From the NCBI GenBank assembly GCA_964447535.1, contig CAYUST010000011.1, positions 1 to 45,124 of the forward strand: a stretch of DNA of 45,124 bases. The letters are read 5' to 3'. The stretch comes from CAYUST01 sp964447535 (GTDB taxonomy: Bacteria; Patescibacteriota; Gracilibacteria; Absconditabacterales; Absconditicoccaceae). Made by a program: the position numbers and the translations under genes. The notes below the pieces were generated by a model. The model did not search any database. It had not been told where the DNA came from and worked only from the letters and a program-made list of their open reading frames with translations. The stretch's first letter is position 1; every line of letters starts with the position of its first letter. Shown piece after piece: positions 1 to 8,016 of this stretch.

Positions 1-161
1 CTTTTCAAAGAACTATGTTATTTGGAATAAAGCAATTGTTTGGTTTGTAAATCATATGAGAAAAGCTCCTTAATTGCGTATGATATTTACCCTCACCCCA
101 ACCCTCTCCCAACCACTCATTTCGCTACGCTGCATTCATTAGGAGAGGGCGATTATATACC
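1..161. other. Leader region upstream of trmD
   Basis: I see no convincing gene here. The right half is a C-rich dispersed repeat (90-150) that has a relative at 25986-26063. No clear promoter was found before trmD, so transcription may start outside the window. Confidence 0.5.
90..150. repeat. Dispersed C-rich repeat, copy 1
   Basis: It begins with CCCTCACCCCAACCCTCT, has a middle part containing CCAACC and CATT, and ends with AGGAGAGGG, which is roughly the reverse complement of the CCCTCTCC near its start. Copy 2 at 25986-26063 shares the first 18 bases with one difference and the same ending. It is REP-like in appearance and non-coding at this site. Confidence 0.6.
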
Positions 162-875
162 ATGCACTATCATATTATCACCATCTTTCCAGAAATTTTT
201 GATTCATTTTTGGCGACCTCACTTATTTCCAAAGCGCAAGAGCAAGGATTGTTGCAATTTTCTTTCGTCAATCCGAGAGATTTTTGCACCGATCCCCAGA
301 GACAAGTAGACGATGCAATGTATGGAGGAGGAGCGGGCTTGCTGATGAAAGCACAACCAATTATTGATGCAATCAAAAGTATCTTAGCATCTCAAAATAT
401 GACCACTGAGACGTGAGGTTTGAGGAAACGAAAGGTTCTTTTACCAAGACCGAGTCAACAATCCTTTACACAAACCACAGCACATATACTAGCTGAGGAA
501 GCTACTGATATTATCCTTATTTGTGGAAGATATGAGGGCATAGATCATCGTGTTGATTTGCGGTGCCAACAATTGTTTGGTGAAGATTTTATGCCTATAT
601 CTCTGGGGCAGTATGTGGTGATGGGTGGTGAAGTCCCTAGTATGCTCATCGTGGAAGCAGTAAGTAGATTGGTTCCCTGAGTCATCAAAGAATCCGACAG
701 TCGAAAAAACGAAAGCTATCGCCCCGAGTTAGGTGGTGAAAATATCGAATGTCCGCAATATACGAGACCAGAATCAATTGAAGGAATGAATGTTCCTGAC
801 GTCTTACTCGGGTGAAATCATGCGTTGATTGAGCAGTGGAGAAAGGAGAACGGAGAGCAGAGAGTCGAGAACTAA
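162..875 (+). CDS. trmD: tRNA (guanine37-N1)-methyltransferase TrmD
   Basis: TrmD methylates G37 next to the anticodon of tRNAs that read CNN codons, using SAM, and so prevents +1 frameshifting. The 237-residue product needs three in-frame UGAs (414, 678, 813) read as Gly. It shows the family order: N-terminal HIITIFPEIFDSF, YGGGAGLLMK, the trefoil-knot SAM site ICGRYEGIDHRV, then ISLGQYVVMGGE. The third UGA supplies a family Gly in LLGGNHALIEQW, and the second gives RLVPGV. The length matches the family (about 240-255). The chosen start is ATG 162; the alternative upstream frame at 40 is a shadow. The gene ends with UAA. The ABC transporter follows on the same strand, apparently with its own promoter. 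In the standard code it would be a three-piece pseudogene. Confidence 0.93.
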
Positions 876-915
876 GACTTTAGAAATAAGAAAATATAAC
901 TTTCTTGTCACGAAC

Positions 916-945
916 TTGACATTTTTTCGTATATATAAATATCAT
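916..945 (+). promoter_or_regulatory. Weak promoter candidate for the ABC transporter
   Basis: TTGACA at 916-921 is followed by an AT-rich stretch with TATCAT at 940-945 (18-base spacer); a TATAAA lies closer, at 934. The spacing does not match the 16-base rule seen at other promoters here, so the exact -10 is uncertain. Confidence 0.3.
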
Positions 946-975
946 CACATTATTCATTATTTAAAAATTAAAAGT

Positions 976-2745
976 ATGTTTCAAAAATTGGAAAAGGAGG
1001 AGAAAAAGTTATTTTCGCGTGTGTGGTCGTTTTTGACTACTGCGCTTCAGCCAGTACAGTATACGTTGATTGCGCTCTTATTAGTTCGCGTCTTTACTGC
1101 AGTTGTGCCTATGGCACAGGCGTGGTATTTGGGTAGGATTATTGATACGATTGCTACTGACGATACGTCTGCACAGATTATCACGAGCTTACTTGGACTA
1201 CTCGGTATTTTCGCAACATGGCTCGTGCTTGATATGATTGCGTGGAGAGTCTCAGAAGTACTTATTATTCGCGTTGAGTCTACAACTATGCAGCGCTTGT
1301 ATGAATACTGCTTCTCGTATGTCCAAAAGCATGCGGTCAGATTTTTTGCCAACACCTTCACCGGAGCATTGGTTAAAAAAATCAATAAACTTGTGCGCGG
1401 TTTCGAAAACATTATTGATATTATTGTCTTTGAATTTCTCATGGTGTTGATCACTGTGGGAATCACGATAGGTATGTTCTTTCGATATAGTACCTTGGCG
1501 GGAAGTGTTATGCTTGTGTGGGTAATTATTTATTTGTGGGTACAACTGTATCTGAACAAGTGGGTATTGCCCAACGAACTAGAAAGCCAAAGACTTGATA
1601 GTCGCGTCACCGCTGAACTTTCAGATACGGTGAGTAATGCGAATACTATTACCCAATTCGCCCAAAGACCCTACGAAGAATCTCGTTTCCATGGAATAGT
1701 TGATCTCTGGCGTAGGACCATTGCTAGGACCTGGCTCAAAAGAAACTGGGTATATGCAATTAGTGATCTGCTCATTGGATTGATGCAGATTGCTGCACTC
1801 TATTTCTTCATCATCTCGTGGCGTGATGGAATACTAACGTCTGGTTTGATTGTTACCTTGCAGTTATATGTAGCGCGTCTTGGTGAAAAGTTATTCTTCA
1901 TCGGGAGAACCTACAAACGTTTCTTTGATTCGGTGGCAGAGTCTCACGAAATGATAGAAATTCTTGATACACCGCACGAAATACAGGACAGAGCAGAGGC
2001 CCCTTCATTTACGTTCAAGCAAGGTGAAATTACTTTTGCAAACGTTGGTTTCAGTTATGATACTCATCGTGAACTCTTATCGGACTTTTCACTTGTGATT
2101 AATCCCGGCGAAAAAATTGCACTCGTCGGAGCAACGGGATCAGGCAAAACAACTATTAGCAAACTACTCCAAAGGCAGTATGAGGTGACTCACGGAACTA
2201 TCTTGATTGACGGACAACCTATTGATAACGTCACCCAAGAATCGTTGAGGAAACACATTGCATTAGTACCACAAGATCCGCTTTTGTTCCATAGGACGCT
2301 GAGAGAAAATATTGCTTATGCTAAGCCAGATGCGACTGATGAACAGATCATACGAGCATCCAAACTTGCTCACTGTCATGCATTTATTGCGAATCTTCAG
2401 CATGGATATGACACCTTGGTCGGTGAGCGTGGTATCAAACTCTCAGGCGGTGAAAGACAAAGAGTTGCCATCGCGAGAGCAATCTTGGCAGATAGGCCTA
2501 TCCTGATTTTGGATGAAGCAACGAGCTCATTGGACTCTCAAACAGAAAAATATATCCAAGAAGCAATACATACTTTGTTGCAAGGCAAGACAGCAATTGT
2601 CATTGCGCATCGTCTTTCGACTATCAAATCTATGGATCGTATTATTGTCCTGGATCACGGCAAGATAATCGAACAAGGAACCCATGAGTCATTACTCACC
2701 TTGCAAGATGGGATATATCAGAAGTTGTGGAAGATACAAGGGTAA
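976..2745 (+). CDS. ABC half-transporter (fused membrane and ATPase domains)
   Basis: This 589-residue protein is an exporter-type ABC half-transporter that would work as a homodimer or heterodimer in the inner membrane. Residues about 20-310 form the six-helix membrane domain. The C-terminal ATPase has Walker A GATGSGKTT (about residue 385), Q-loop VPQDPLLF, signature LSGGERQRVAIARA (about 490), Walker B ILILDEATSSLD and the switch-His segment AIVIAHRLSTI. The substrate cannot be deduced. The frame is open back to TTG 829, which would overlap trmD, but ATG 976 gives the usual N-terminus and follows an AT-rich leader. It contains no UGA in almost 590 codons, unlike many neighbours. It ends with UAA ahead of two hairpins. 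Confidence 0.9.
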   Translation: MFQKLEKEEKKLFSRVWSFLTTALQPVQYTLIALLLVRVFTAVVPMAQAWYLGRIIDTIATDDTSAQIITSLLGLLGIFATWLVLDMIAWRVSEVLIIRVESTTMQRLYEYCFSYVQKHAVRFFANTFTGALVKKINKLVRGFENIIDIIVFEFLMVLITVGITIGMFFRYSTLAGSVMLVWVIIYLWVQLYLNKWVLPNELESQRLDSRVTAELSDTVSNANTITQFAQRPYEESRFHGIVDLWRRTIARTWLKRNWVYAISDLLIGLMQIAALYFFIISWRDGILTSGLIVTLQLYVARLGEKLFFIGRTYKRFFDSVAESHEMIEILDTPHEIQDRAEAPSFTFKQGEITFANVGFSYDTHRELLSDFSLVINPGEKIALVGATGSGKTTISKLLQRQYEVTHGTILIDGQPIDNVTQESLRKHIALVPQDPLLFHRTLRENIAYAKPDATDEQIIRASKLAHCHAFIANLQHGYDTLVGERGIKLSGGERQRVAIARAILADRPILILDEATSSLDSQTEKYIQEAIHTLLQGKTAIVIAHRLSTIKSMDRIIVLDHGKIIEQGTHESLLTLQDGIYQKLWKIQG

Positions 2746-2756
2746 CTTAACTATGT

Positions 2757-2810
2757 TCCCTCCTGTGAAGGGCCTCGGTGCCCTTTAGGGTAGGGACACA
2801 GGGGGGTTTT
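2757..2810. repeat. GC-rich inverted repeat after the ABC gene
   Basis: CCCTCCTGTG at the left faces CACAGGGGGG at the right, with an inner hairpin AGGGC/GCCCT, then TTTT. It resembles the longer C/G-rich palindrome at 19981-20051 and may act as a terminator. Confidence 0.45.
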
Positions 2811-2822
2811 GATTACCAGAAT

Positions 2823-2867
2823 AAAAGCCACCCTTCTTTAACTCTCCTTCATGCAAGGAGGGCTTTT
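2823..2867 (+). terminator. Imperfect terminator hairpin
   Basis: AAAAGCC with a following CCCTT faces AAGGAGGGCTTTT. This gives an imperfect stem between the ABC gene and the promoter of the next gene. It could work in both directions. Confidence 0.4.
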
Positions 2868-2883
2868 CGAAAATGAAGATAAA

Positions 2884-2911
2884 TTGACTTTCATGCTATT
2901 TTATTTATGGT
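2884..2911 (+). promoter_or_regulatory. Promoter for the metallopeptidase-like lipoprotein
   Basis: TTGACT at 2884-2889, a 16-base spacer and TATGGT at 2906-2911. The leader motif ATCATTAA follows at 2924-2931, 12 bases after the -10. Confidence 0.6.
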
Positions 2912-2953
2912 AGCATCTTCGTTATCATTAAAAACTAAAAAACACAAAAAATT

Positions 2954-3880
2954 ATGAAGTACAAAAATTGTTTATGGGTAGTATTGTTTATGTTGCTATC
3001 TTTGTCTTGTGAGATTAAATCACCACAACCAAATTATACTTCACCACAACAGAAATTAATTGTTGGTGCATCTATAGATCAGGTAGAAAATGGACTTATT
3101 GCACTTAGACGTGCACTAGATAGTACATATCAAACTCTTCCTCAAAAAAAACGTGATGGTATAAAGCTCAATGAGCTCCTTATGTCACTCGATTTGGTTA
3201 GTGTAAATCAACAGCATCCCCTGAGAAATTTCATAGATGCAATACAAAAGCCGGGGTATGTGGAAGAGATTATGAATCAGCAAGATTATTTCTTTTATAT
3301 CTGGCAACGAGAGTTACCGCTAATCGGTATACCCGATTTAGAAAAAAATTTATTAGCAGGATATATGCTTAGTAAACGTATTTTAGTATTGCCTGATTCA
3401 TTGGATATGGGGAGTGTATTTGACCAACTCTTTATCTATCATGAAACAGTACATGCATTACAGGATGCACAGATAAGAAATAGTTATACAACGCACAAGG
3501 AAGGCTTAAATGAATACTACAATTTCTTTAACAAGGATCAAGCAAACTGGTTTCCTGGATTTGAATTTGGTGCTTTCCAATTTCAAATTTCCGCACTTTG
3601 GTTGTTAACTCAAGGAGCAGTGGAAGTGCCTGCTCGACAAGGAAAACTAACTGTAGAGTGGTTGACTAAAGAACTTAAGTGCTCATTTCCTGCCTCACAT
3701 ACTTCACGACGTGCTGTGGAAACTTTGTGTACATTAACTAATTATTACTATCAGTGGGGAATTGATACCAAAGGTATTGATCCAAAATTTATGCAACAAC
3801 TGATGTATGCCTATGATCATCAAAATAGGCATGCATATTTCTTTGATTATGATACAGCACAATTTATTTCGGCTGATTAG
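2954..3880 (+). CDS. Secreted lipoprotein with HExxH zinc-peptidase motif
   Basis: The family is not recognised. The 308-residue product starts with a lipoprotein signal peptide (hydrophobic residues 7-18, lipobox LSLSC), so it should be lipid-anchored outside the cytoplasmic membrane. Residues 163-167 are HETVH in the context IYHETVHALQDAQ, the zinc-binding and catalytic HExxH of gluzincin-type metallopeptidases. Glu224 in QGAVEVP is a possible third ligand. This supports, but does not prove, peptidase activity. The gene stands alone with its own promoter (TTGACT, 16 bases, TATGGT), an ATCATTAA leader and a strong terminator. It has no Shine-Dalgarno site; an A-rich leader precedes ATG 2954. 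It has no internal UGA and ends with UAG. Confidence 0.8.
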   Translation: MKYKNCLWVVLFMLLSLSCEIKSPQPNYTSPQQKLIVGASIDQVENGLIALRRALDSTYQTLPQKKRDGIKLNELLMSLDLVSVNQQHPLRNFIDAIQKPGYVEEIMNQQDYFFYIWQRELPLIGIPDLEKNLLAGYMLSKRILVLPDSLDMGSVFDQLFIYHETVHALQDAQIRNSYTTHKEGLNEYYNFFNKDQANWFPGFEFGAFQFQISALWLLTQGAVEVPARQGKLTVEWLTKELKCSFPASHTSRRAVETLCTLTNYYYQWGIDTKGIDPKFMQQLMYAYDHQNRHAYFFDYDTAQFISAD

Positions 3881-3901
3881 TGATTATGAAACGTTTATAA
3901 A

Positions 3902-3926
3902 GGGTGCCGTAACGGCACCCTTTTTT
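3902..3926 (+). terminator. Intrinsic terminator
   Basis: Perfect 8-bp stem GGGTGCCG/CGGCACCC followed by TTTTTT. It ends the lipoprotein transcript and lies between convergent genes. Confidence 0.85.
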
Positions 3927-3974
3927 CTTATTTTAAAAAATATAGGAGAACACATCTAATCCATAATTTTTTGC

Positions 3975-4682
3975 CTAATATTTCTCAATCGTAATATTCC
4001 CCTTATCTACACCGAGATCAATCAAACGTTGTTGGACATCTTGTACCATGACGGGTTGTCAGCAGATGAAACAGGCTGTGTTGGTACCAAGTTTTTCCAA
4101 TGCTTGATGTAGCCCGTCTTGGACATATCCTGTAGTGTATCCATCTGGAAGACCAGATTCCTTGGAGAGGAAAATGCGGAGCGTAAGTCCGGAAATTTTT
4201 TCTTGCATGAGTGCCTGCATATCGGGGAGTAGATTATCGAGATATCTTTCGCCGTACAAAAAAACAATTTGTTTGCCCTCCAGAGGGGTTTCCAACAATT
4301 TATTGAGTATGCCCATATTGGGCGAGAGTCCACTACCTGTACTCACAAATAAATAGTTCTCTGAGATATGTTGATCTCTGTAGTGACCTACGGGTCAGGT
4401 GAGTGTTACAGTATAATTACGTTGTGTTGTTAGGAATTCAGACATGCCATTTTCAGAAGTTTTCTTGACGATGAAACCAATGCGTTTGTCTTCTTGCAAA
4501 AATTTATTTGTCGTTGCGATACTATAGGGCTTCTTGAGGGTGCGTAGTTCGTTGTGATGAGTGATCATCATAAATTGTCCTTCATCAAAAACAAAAGTTT
4601 CCTCAGGTTGAAAAAATACAAATGAGACTAGGCCTGATGGACTATCAATTTTTTCTCTAAAGATGGCTTGGAAGTGTTGCAT
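3975..4682 (-). CDS. Ferredoxin/flavodoxin-NADP+ reductase-like flavoprotein
   Basis: This 235-residue FAD/NAD(P)H oxidoreductase moves electrons between a pyridine nucleotide and an iron-sulfur or flavin partner. The N-terminal FAD domain has KKPYSIAT, equivalent to the family's RxYS motif, near residue 50. The C-terminal nucleotide domain has STGSGLSPNMGIL (like the family's TGTGIAP) and the closing CGxPxMV motif. Two in-frame UGAs (at 4397 and 4061 on this strand) provide Gly in TLTGPVGHY and CFICGQPV, both expected glycines. The fragments are otherwise unconnected. It ends with UAG. The start lies 2 bases after the stop of the phosphatase gene, so the two form an operon. The electron partner cannot be inferred. 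Confidence 0.85.
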
Positions 4683-4684
4683 GA

Positions 4685-5290
4685 TTAGGTGAGGTGTTGA
4701 GTCGAATTACTTATGATGAGACGGGCATCGTCAGACGTAATTTCATAGGTGGTAATGCCTGTATTTGCAAACTGTATGCCTGAGTTGTCTATGTCGGTGA
4801 TAGGGAGTCATTCAAGCACGATATGCACTGCACGTTTGAGTCAACCGTGGGTGATACACAATATACGTTCATTGGCGTGCTGTTCGTGTAACTGTTGCAA
4901 TAAATTGCGTGCACGATGATAAAGTTGTTCTGCACTCTCTGAGGTAGGTAAGGACGCGAGATGTGCATATACTGCATGAGGATCTAGACGATATTTCGCC
5001 ATAATTTCTGTCTTTTCCATCCCATCGTATGGGCCAAATGTCCTCTCTCTCAAACGAGTATCAAACGTCAGAGGAGTAATAGTATGATGTTCTACAATAG
5101 GTTCTACCGTTTGTTTCGCTCTCAAGAGATCACTACTATATATGTGTGTAAAGGTATGACTTGCGAGATACTCAGCCAACAAGCGAGCTTGCTGATGTCC
5201 CTCTTCACTCAATCACCAATCATAGTGCCCACTGGTGTGCCCCGTTGTTTGATTGGTGGCGTGTCCATGACGGATGAGGGTGATTATCAT
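4685..5290 (-). CDS. Histidine phosphatase (phosphoglycerate mutase-like) family protein
   Basis: The 201-residue protein belongs to the histidine phosphatase superfamily. The phosphoryl-accepting motif is LIRHG at residues 5-9, LSEEGHQQA follows, and a second catalytic His lies in CITHGG. YSSDLLRAKQT and the Arg/Glu-rich RLRERTFGPYDG are also typical of the cofactor-dependent mutase/phosphatase branch. Three UGAs read as Gly: one before LSEEG, one making the HGG of the catalytic motif, and one in LEGLP. The start ATG 5290 places RHG near the N-terminus as usual. Whether it is a mutase or a broad phosphatase is open. It lies downstream of the tRNA cluster, is followed directly by the reductase gene, and ends with UAA. 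Confidence 0.85.
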
Positions 5291-5330
5291 GGGAGCGAAA
5301 GAACAAGACTAAATCTCTTTAGACAAACTT

Positions 5331-5415
5331 CGGTGAGTTAGGGATTCGAACCCTAGTATACTTTCGCATAACACGAATTCCAATCGTGCGCCTTCAACCG
5401 CTCGGCCAACTCACC
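5331..5415 (-). tRNA. tRNA-Ser (GGA)
   Basis: Acceptor GGTGAGT pairs with ACTCACC. The D-arm is GCCGAGCGG, the anticodon loop TTGGAAT gives anticodon GGA, there is a long variable arm (class II), and the T-arm contains GGTTCGAAT. The 3' CCA is not encoded. About 85 nt. Confidence 0.93.
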
Positions 5416-5514
5416 ATGTGCACAGTGTTTATGTAATGCAGTGAGTTTTGCAAGCGCTCATGGGTTTTTCACAAAACAAAAAACCACGGTAAGTGGCTTT
5501 TCACATAAGTAACA

Positions 5515-5588
5515 ATCTCGGGGACGAGGGACTTGCTATCCCTGCAGTGGGGGTTTATCCCCACAAAGGGACGAACTCTCGACCTCCT
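5515..5588 (-). repeat. Broken partial copy of tRNA-Pro 3' end with a 38-bp insertion
   Basis: Positions 5515-5533 and 5572-5588 repeat the 3' part (anticodon-stem side, T-arm, acceptor) of the intact tRNA-Pro at 5629-5702. They are separated by a 38-bp insert (5534-5571) containing the hairpin GTGGGG/CCCCAC. There is no 5' half, so this is not a functional tRNA. It may be an attachment-site-like remnant or a duplication scar. Confidence 0.7.
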
Positions 5589-5628
5589 TATTTTACAATA
5601 CGTACTCACTAAGGTTAGATTAATAATC

Positions 5629-5702
5629 TCGGGGACGAGGGACTCGAACTCTCGACCTCCTGGTCCCAAACCAGGCGCTCTAGCCATCTGAGCTAGTCCC
5701 CG
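5629..5702 (-). tRNA. tRNA-Pro (TGG)
   Basis: The acceptor CGGGGAC pairs with GTCCCCG, starting with the C1-G72 pair typical of bacterial tRNA-Pro. The anticodon loop TTTGGGA holds TGG, flanked by stem CCTGG/CCAGG. Discriminator base A; CCA is not encoded. Confidence 0.92.
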
Positions 5703-5781
5703 AAATCAAAGCTTTAAAGTACTAAGTTGCAAAGCACAAAGCTTTTTGTTTTGAGTTTTGAAGCTTTGTAACTTTGAAATC

Positions 5782-5855
5782 TGGGCATGGGTGGACTCGA
5801 ACCACCGACCTCGTCCTTATCAGAGACGCGCTCTAACCAACTGAGCTACACACCC
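5782..5855 (-). tRNA. tRNA-Ile (GAT)
   Basis: Acceptor GGGTGTG pairs with CATGCCC including one G-T pair at each strand. The anticodon loop CTGATAA gives GAT. The T-arm has GGTTCGAGTCC. Discriminator A; CCA is not encoded. Confidence 0.93.
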
Positions 5856-5892
5856 GCGAACCAAATTTTTTTTGAATTTTGTAACTTTGACA

Positions 5893-5965
5893 TGCCAGAG
5901 GGCGGATTTGAACCACCGACACAAGGCTTTTCAGGCCTCTGCTCTACCAACTGAGCTACTCTGGC
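5893..5965 (-). tRNA. tRNA-Phe (GAA)
   Basis: Acceptor GCCAGAG pairs with CTCTGGC. The anticodon loop CTGAAAA gives GAA, and the T-arm has GGTTCAAATCC. Discriminator A; CCA is not encoded. It is the first tRNA of the cluster in transcription order. Confidence 0.93.
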
Positions 5966-6052
5966 GAAGCGTTTTTATTTCTTACGAAACGCGTCCGAAT
6001 ATAAAAAAATTACACGGAATTGCAAGGCAGAAAAAATGACATTTATTATCTA

Positions 6053-6080
6053 TTGACATATATCTATAAATTATTATAAC
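6053..6080 (+). promoter_or_regulatory. Promoter for the coiled-coil membrane protein
   Basis: TTGACA, a 16-base spacer and TATAAC at 6075-6080. An ATCATTATCATTAA leader follows 10 bases after the -10. It is divergent from the tRNA cluster. Confidence 0.65.
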
Positions 6081-6131
6081 ACATCCTGTCATCATTATCA
6101 TTAATTCACGCACGAAAAAATTAACAAAAAA

Positions 6132-7199
6132 ATGAGTAGTAACGTAACGTTTCCTACCCCTGCACAGGGGCCAAAATCATTTTGGAAGCGCCCTGAAGGT
6201 ATCACCGGCACGGTGGTGCTGGCAGGATTGCTAATAGGTGGTGGAGTAGCCTTGTATAAGGTGCTTCCCTATCTGATCACACTTGCCAGCAACATGCTTT
6301 ATTTATCCGGCATGCTCTTGGTACTTGGTGCAATTATTTATGTTGCCTTGGATCCTAAATTCAGGATTCTCATAGGTAATATTTACAAGAGCATCATGCG
6401 ATGGGTCACTGGTATTTTTGTAAAGATAGACCCCATTGGGATTCTCAAGAATTACATCGAAAGTCTCGAGAAGAGTCTTAGCAAGATGTCCGAACAGATC
6501 GGTGTACTCAAAGGTCAAATTCGCAAGCTCCGTACTACGGTTACTGAAAATGAGAAGGAGATTGTGACACAGCTTCGTATGGCAAGTGTGGCTCAGAAAC
6601 AAGGCCAAGAGGCACAGATGGTATTAGCAACTCGCAAAGTCGCTCGTCTGCAGGAGTCCAACGAAAAGTACAATCACTTGCTCTCCAAAATGGACATCCT
6701 CAGCAAGGTACTCACCAAGATGTATAGCACCTCTCAGATTATTCTAGAGGATACCAGAGATGAGGTCAAAATTAAAGCGGAAGAGCGTAAAGCTATCCAT
6801 ACCTCTCATAGTGCTATGAAGTCAGCAATGGCAGTCATCACTGGGGATAAGGACCAGAGAGCTCTATTTGACCAGGCACTTGAGCATATCGCGGATGATG
6901 TGGCTCTCAAAGTAGGGGAAATGGAGCGTTTCATGGAGCTATCAGATAGCTTTATGAAATCCATCGATCTCCAAAATGGAGTCTTCGAGGAAGAAGGATT
7001 AAAGATGCTCGAACAGTTCGATGCATCTAAGATCCTAGGTGCTAGGACAACTACACCCGCTTTTCAATTGGATCAAAGCCGTCCTGAAAAGGACTTAGTC
7101 CTCCAGGCACCCACTTCCACTTCGGGAAATGCATACGATTCCTACTTCAAAGAGCAATCATGAAGAAGTATAGTATGACCGGACGAGGGAAGTTTATAA
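6132..7199 (+). CDS. Membrane-anchored coiled-coil protein, unknown function
   Basis: The family is not recognised. Residues about 26-48 and 52-72 are two hydrophobic helices, followed by a long soluble part (about 90-290) dominated by charged heptad-like sequence such as LEKSLSKMSEQIGVLKGQ, predicted coiled coil. This suggests a scaffold facing one side of the membrane. The first in-frame stop-like codon is UGA 7161; under UGA=Gly the frame runs 12 more codons (with a second UGA) to UAA 7199, giving 355 residues. The next gene's ATG overlaps that UGA as ATGA, the classic coupling arrangement of the standard code, so the true C-terminus is worth testing. It has its own promoter and ATCATTAA leader and no UGA elsewhere. 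Confidence 0.75.
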
Positions 7200-7321
7200 T
7201 CTTCCTCATAGCGTTGGGCGCGCTGTATTATGCTACCCGTCCATATCATGCTGCGTGGCAAGAGCAGTATGCGAAATGGTGGCAAGAAGCGGTAACGAAA
7301 GCAAAGCCGCTGATGAAATAA
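7160..7321 (+). CDS. Small single-pass membrane protein (53 aa)
   Basis: The family is not recognised. The 53-residue frame starts at ATG 7160, overlapping the end of the coiled-coil gene, and ends with UAA just before a strong terminator. It has a basic N-terminus (KKYSMTGRGK), one hydrophobic helix (FIIFLIALGALYYA, about residues 12-25), and an amphipathic Trp-rich tail containing WQEQYAKWWQEAV. Position and coupling suggest it is co-translated with, and may bind, the preceding membrane protein. No UGA inside. No homology is claimed; support comes from its location, its membrane-protein-like composition and the terminator directly after. Confidence 0.6.
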   Translation: MKKYSMTGRGKFIIFLIALGALYYATRPYHAAWQEQYAKWWQEAVTKAKPLMK

Positions 7322-7339
7322 TAGTGGCTTACGCCACGA

Positions 7340-7368
7340 GGGCCGGAGTATTACTCCGGCCCTTTTTT
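7340..7368 (+). terminator. Strong intrinsic terminator
   Basis: An 11-bp stem, GGGCCGGAGTA paired with TACTCCGGCCC, followed by TTTTTT. It closes the two-gene unit before it. Confidence 0.9.
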
Positions 7369-7743
7369 AGTTATATCTTCATGAAAATTATTTGCGACTC
7401 CAGGACACGTTTACGTAGTAAAAGTGTATGGTTCTTGCAATTATACCCAATAACGTACTTAATAATAATTAACTTGATAAAAGATATGATTGGGTATTCG
7501 TGGTTAAAATACCTAAAGGCTTCGGTCCCTCCTTTATGATTAACCCTTGTTGTGTCGTCTCCTTTTATTTGAATCTTCTTGAAAAATTTTTTATAAAAAT
7601 TTTGAATGATTGATTCAATTATGCAGAATCCGATAGGATTCGGCCCTTGTCCCTTTCTTTTTATTTACACGTTCTATTGCTGGTGTACTTTATGTATAAC
7701 CCATATTTCCTCCGCACTCGCACAAGATCTAGAATGACATCTC

Positions 7744-7772
7744 TTGCCACAGGACAAGAGTAGACATATTAT
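7744..7772 (+). promoter_or_regulatory. Promoter candidate for the tuf-ribosomal operon (distal)
   Basis: TTGCCA at 7744-7749, a 17-base spacer and TATTAT at 7767-7772. It would give a leader of about 240 bases. Confidence 0.45.
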
Positions 7773-7953
7773 TTATATATTGTTGTCATTTATATTGTAT
7801 TTTCTCTTGCAATGGCTGACTATTTCTGTACACACAGTGCAACAAATATAAAATTTTGTCTAGGGTAACACAAGTCCTCCTTTGAAACACAAGGAAGATA
7901 CTCGGTTATCCACCATCTCTCCTGATTCAAGGGTTTTGTCTATACAAGACCGC

Positions 7954-7981
7954 TTGCATTTTGTGTCTAATTTTGTATATC
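7954..7981 (+). promoter_or_regulatory. Promoter candidate for the tuf-ribosomal operon (proximal)
   Basis: TTGCAT at 7954-7959, a 16-base spacer and TATATC at 7976-7981. This is the same TTGCAT type seen before secY, rplJ and rpmA. Confidence 0.5.
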
Positions 7982-8016
7982 AGTTTGTTGTTTTTTTTAC
8001 CTTTCATTTATACCAG

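Larger units (their letters stand above)
7369..8016. other. Long untranslated region before tuf
   Basis: About 650 bases without a convincing gene. Two promoter candidates lie at 7744-7772 and 7954-7981. Short T-rich tracts and a GGCTTCGGTCC-like hairpin occur near 7520. The frame upstream of tuf is open to 7882, but tuf homology begins at 8017. Confidence 0.6.

Noticed and set aside
162..875. Pseudogenes or sequencing frameshifts as explanation of split trmD, rpoB, rpoC, nusB and others
   Set aside because: The reading frame never changes across the breaks; each break is a UGA at a family glycine and UAA/UAG do not interrupt the frames.
829..975. TTG 829 as start of the ABC transporter
   Set aside because: The extra 49 codons overlap the 3' end of trmD and contain the promoter-like AT-rich stretch; the protein-like sequence begins at ATG 976.
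5469..5687. Minus-strand 72-codon frame across the tRNA-Pro gene
   Set aside because: It covers a tRNA and its fragment; the sequence is tRNA-derived.
7255..7539. Open frame of 94 codons across the 7340 terminator
   Set aside because: It is a shadow of the 53-residue gene and runs through a strong terminator; no protein-like features.
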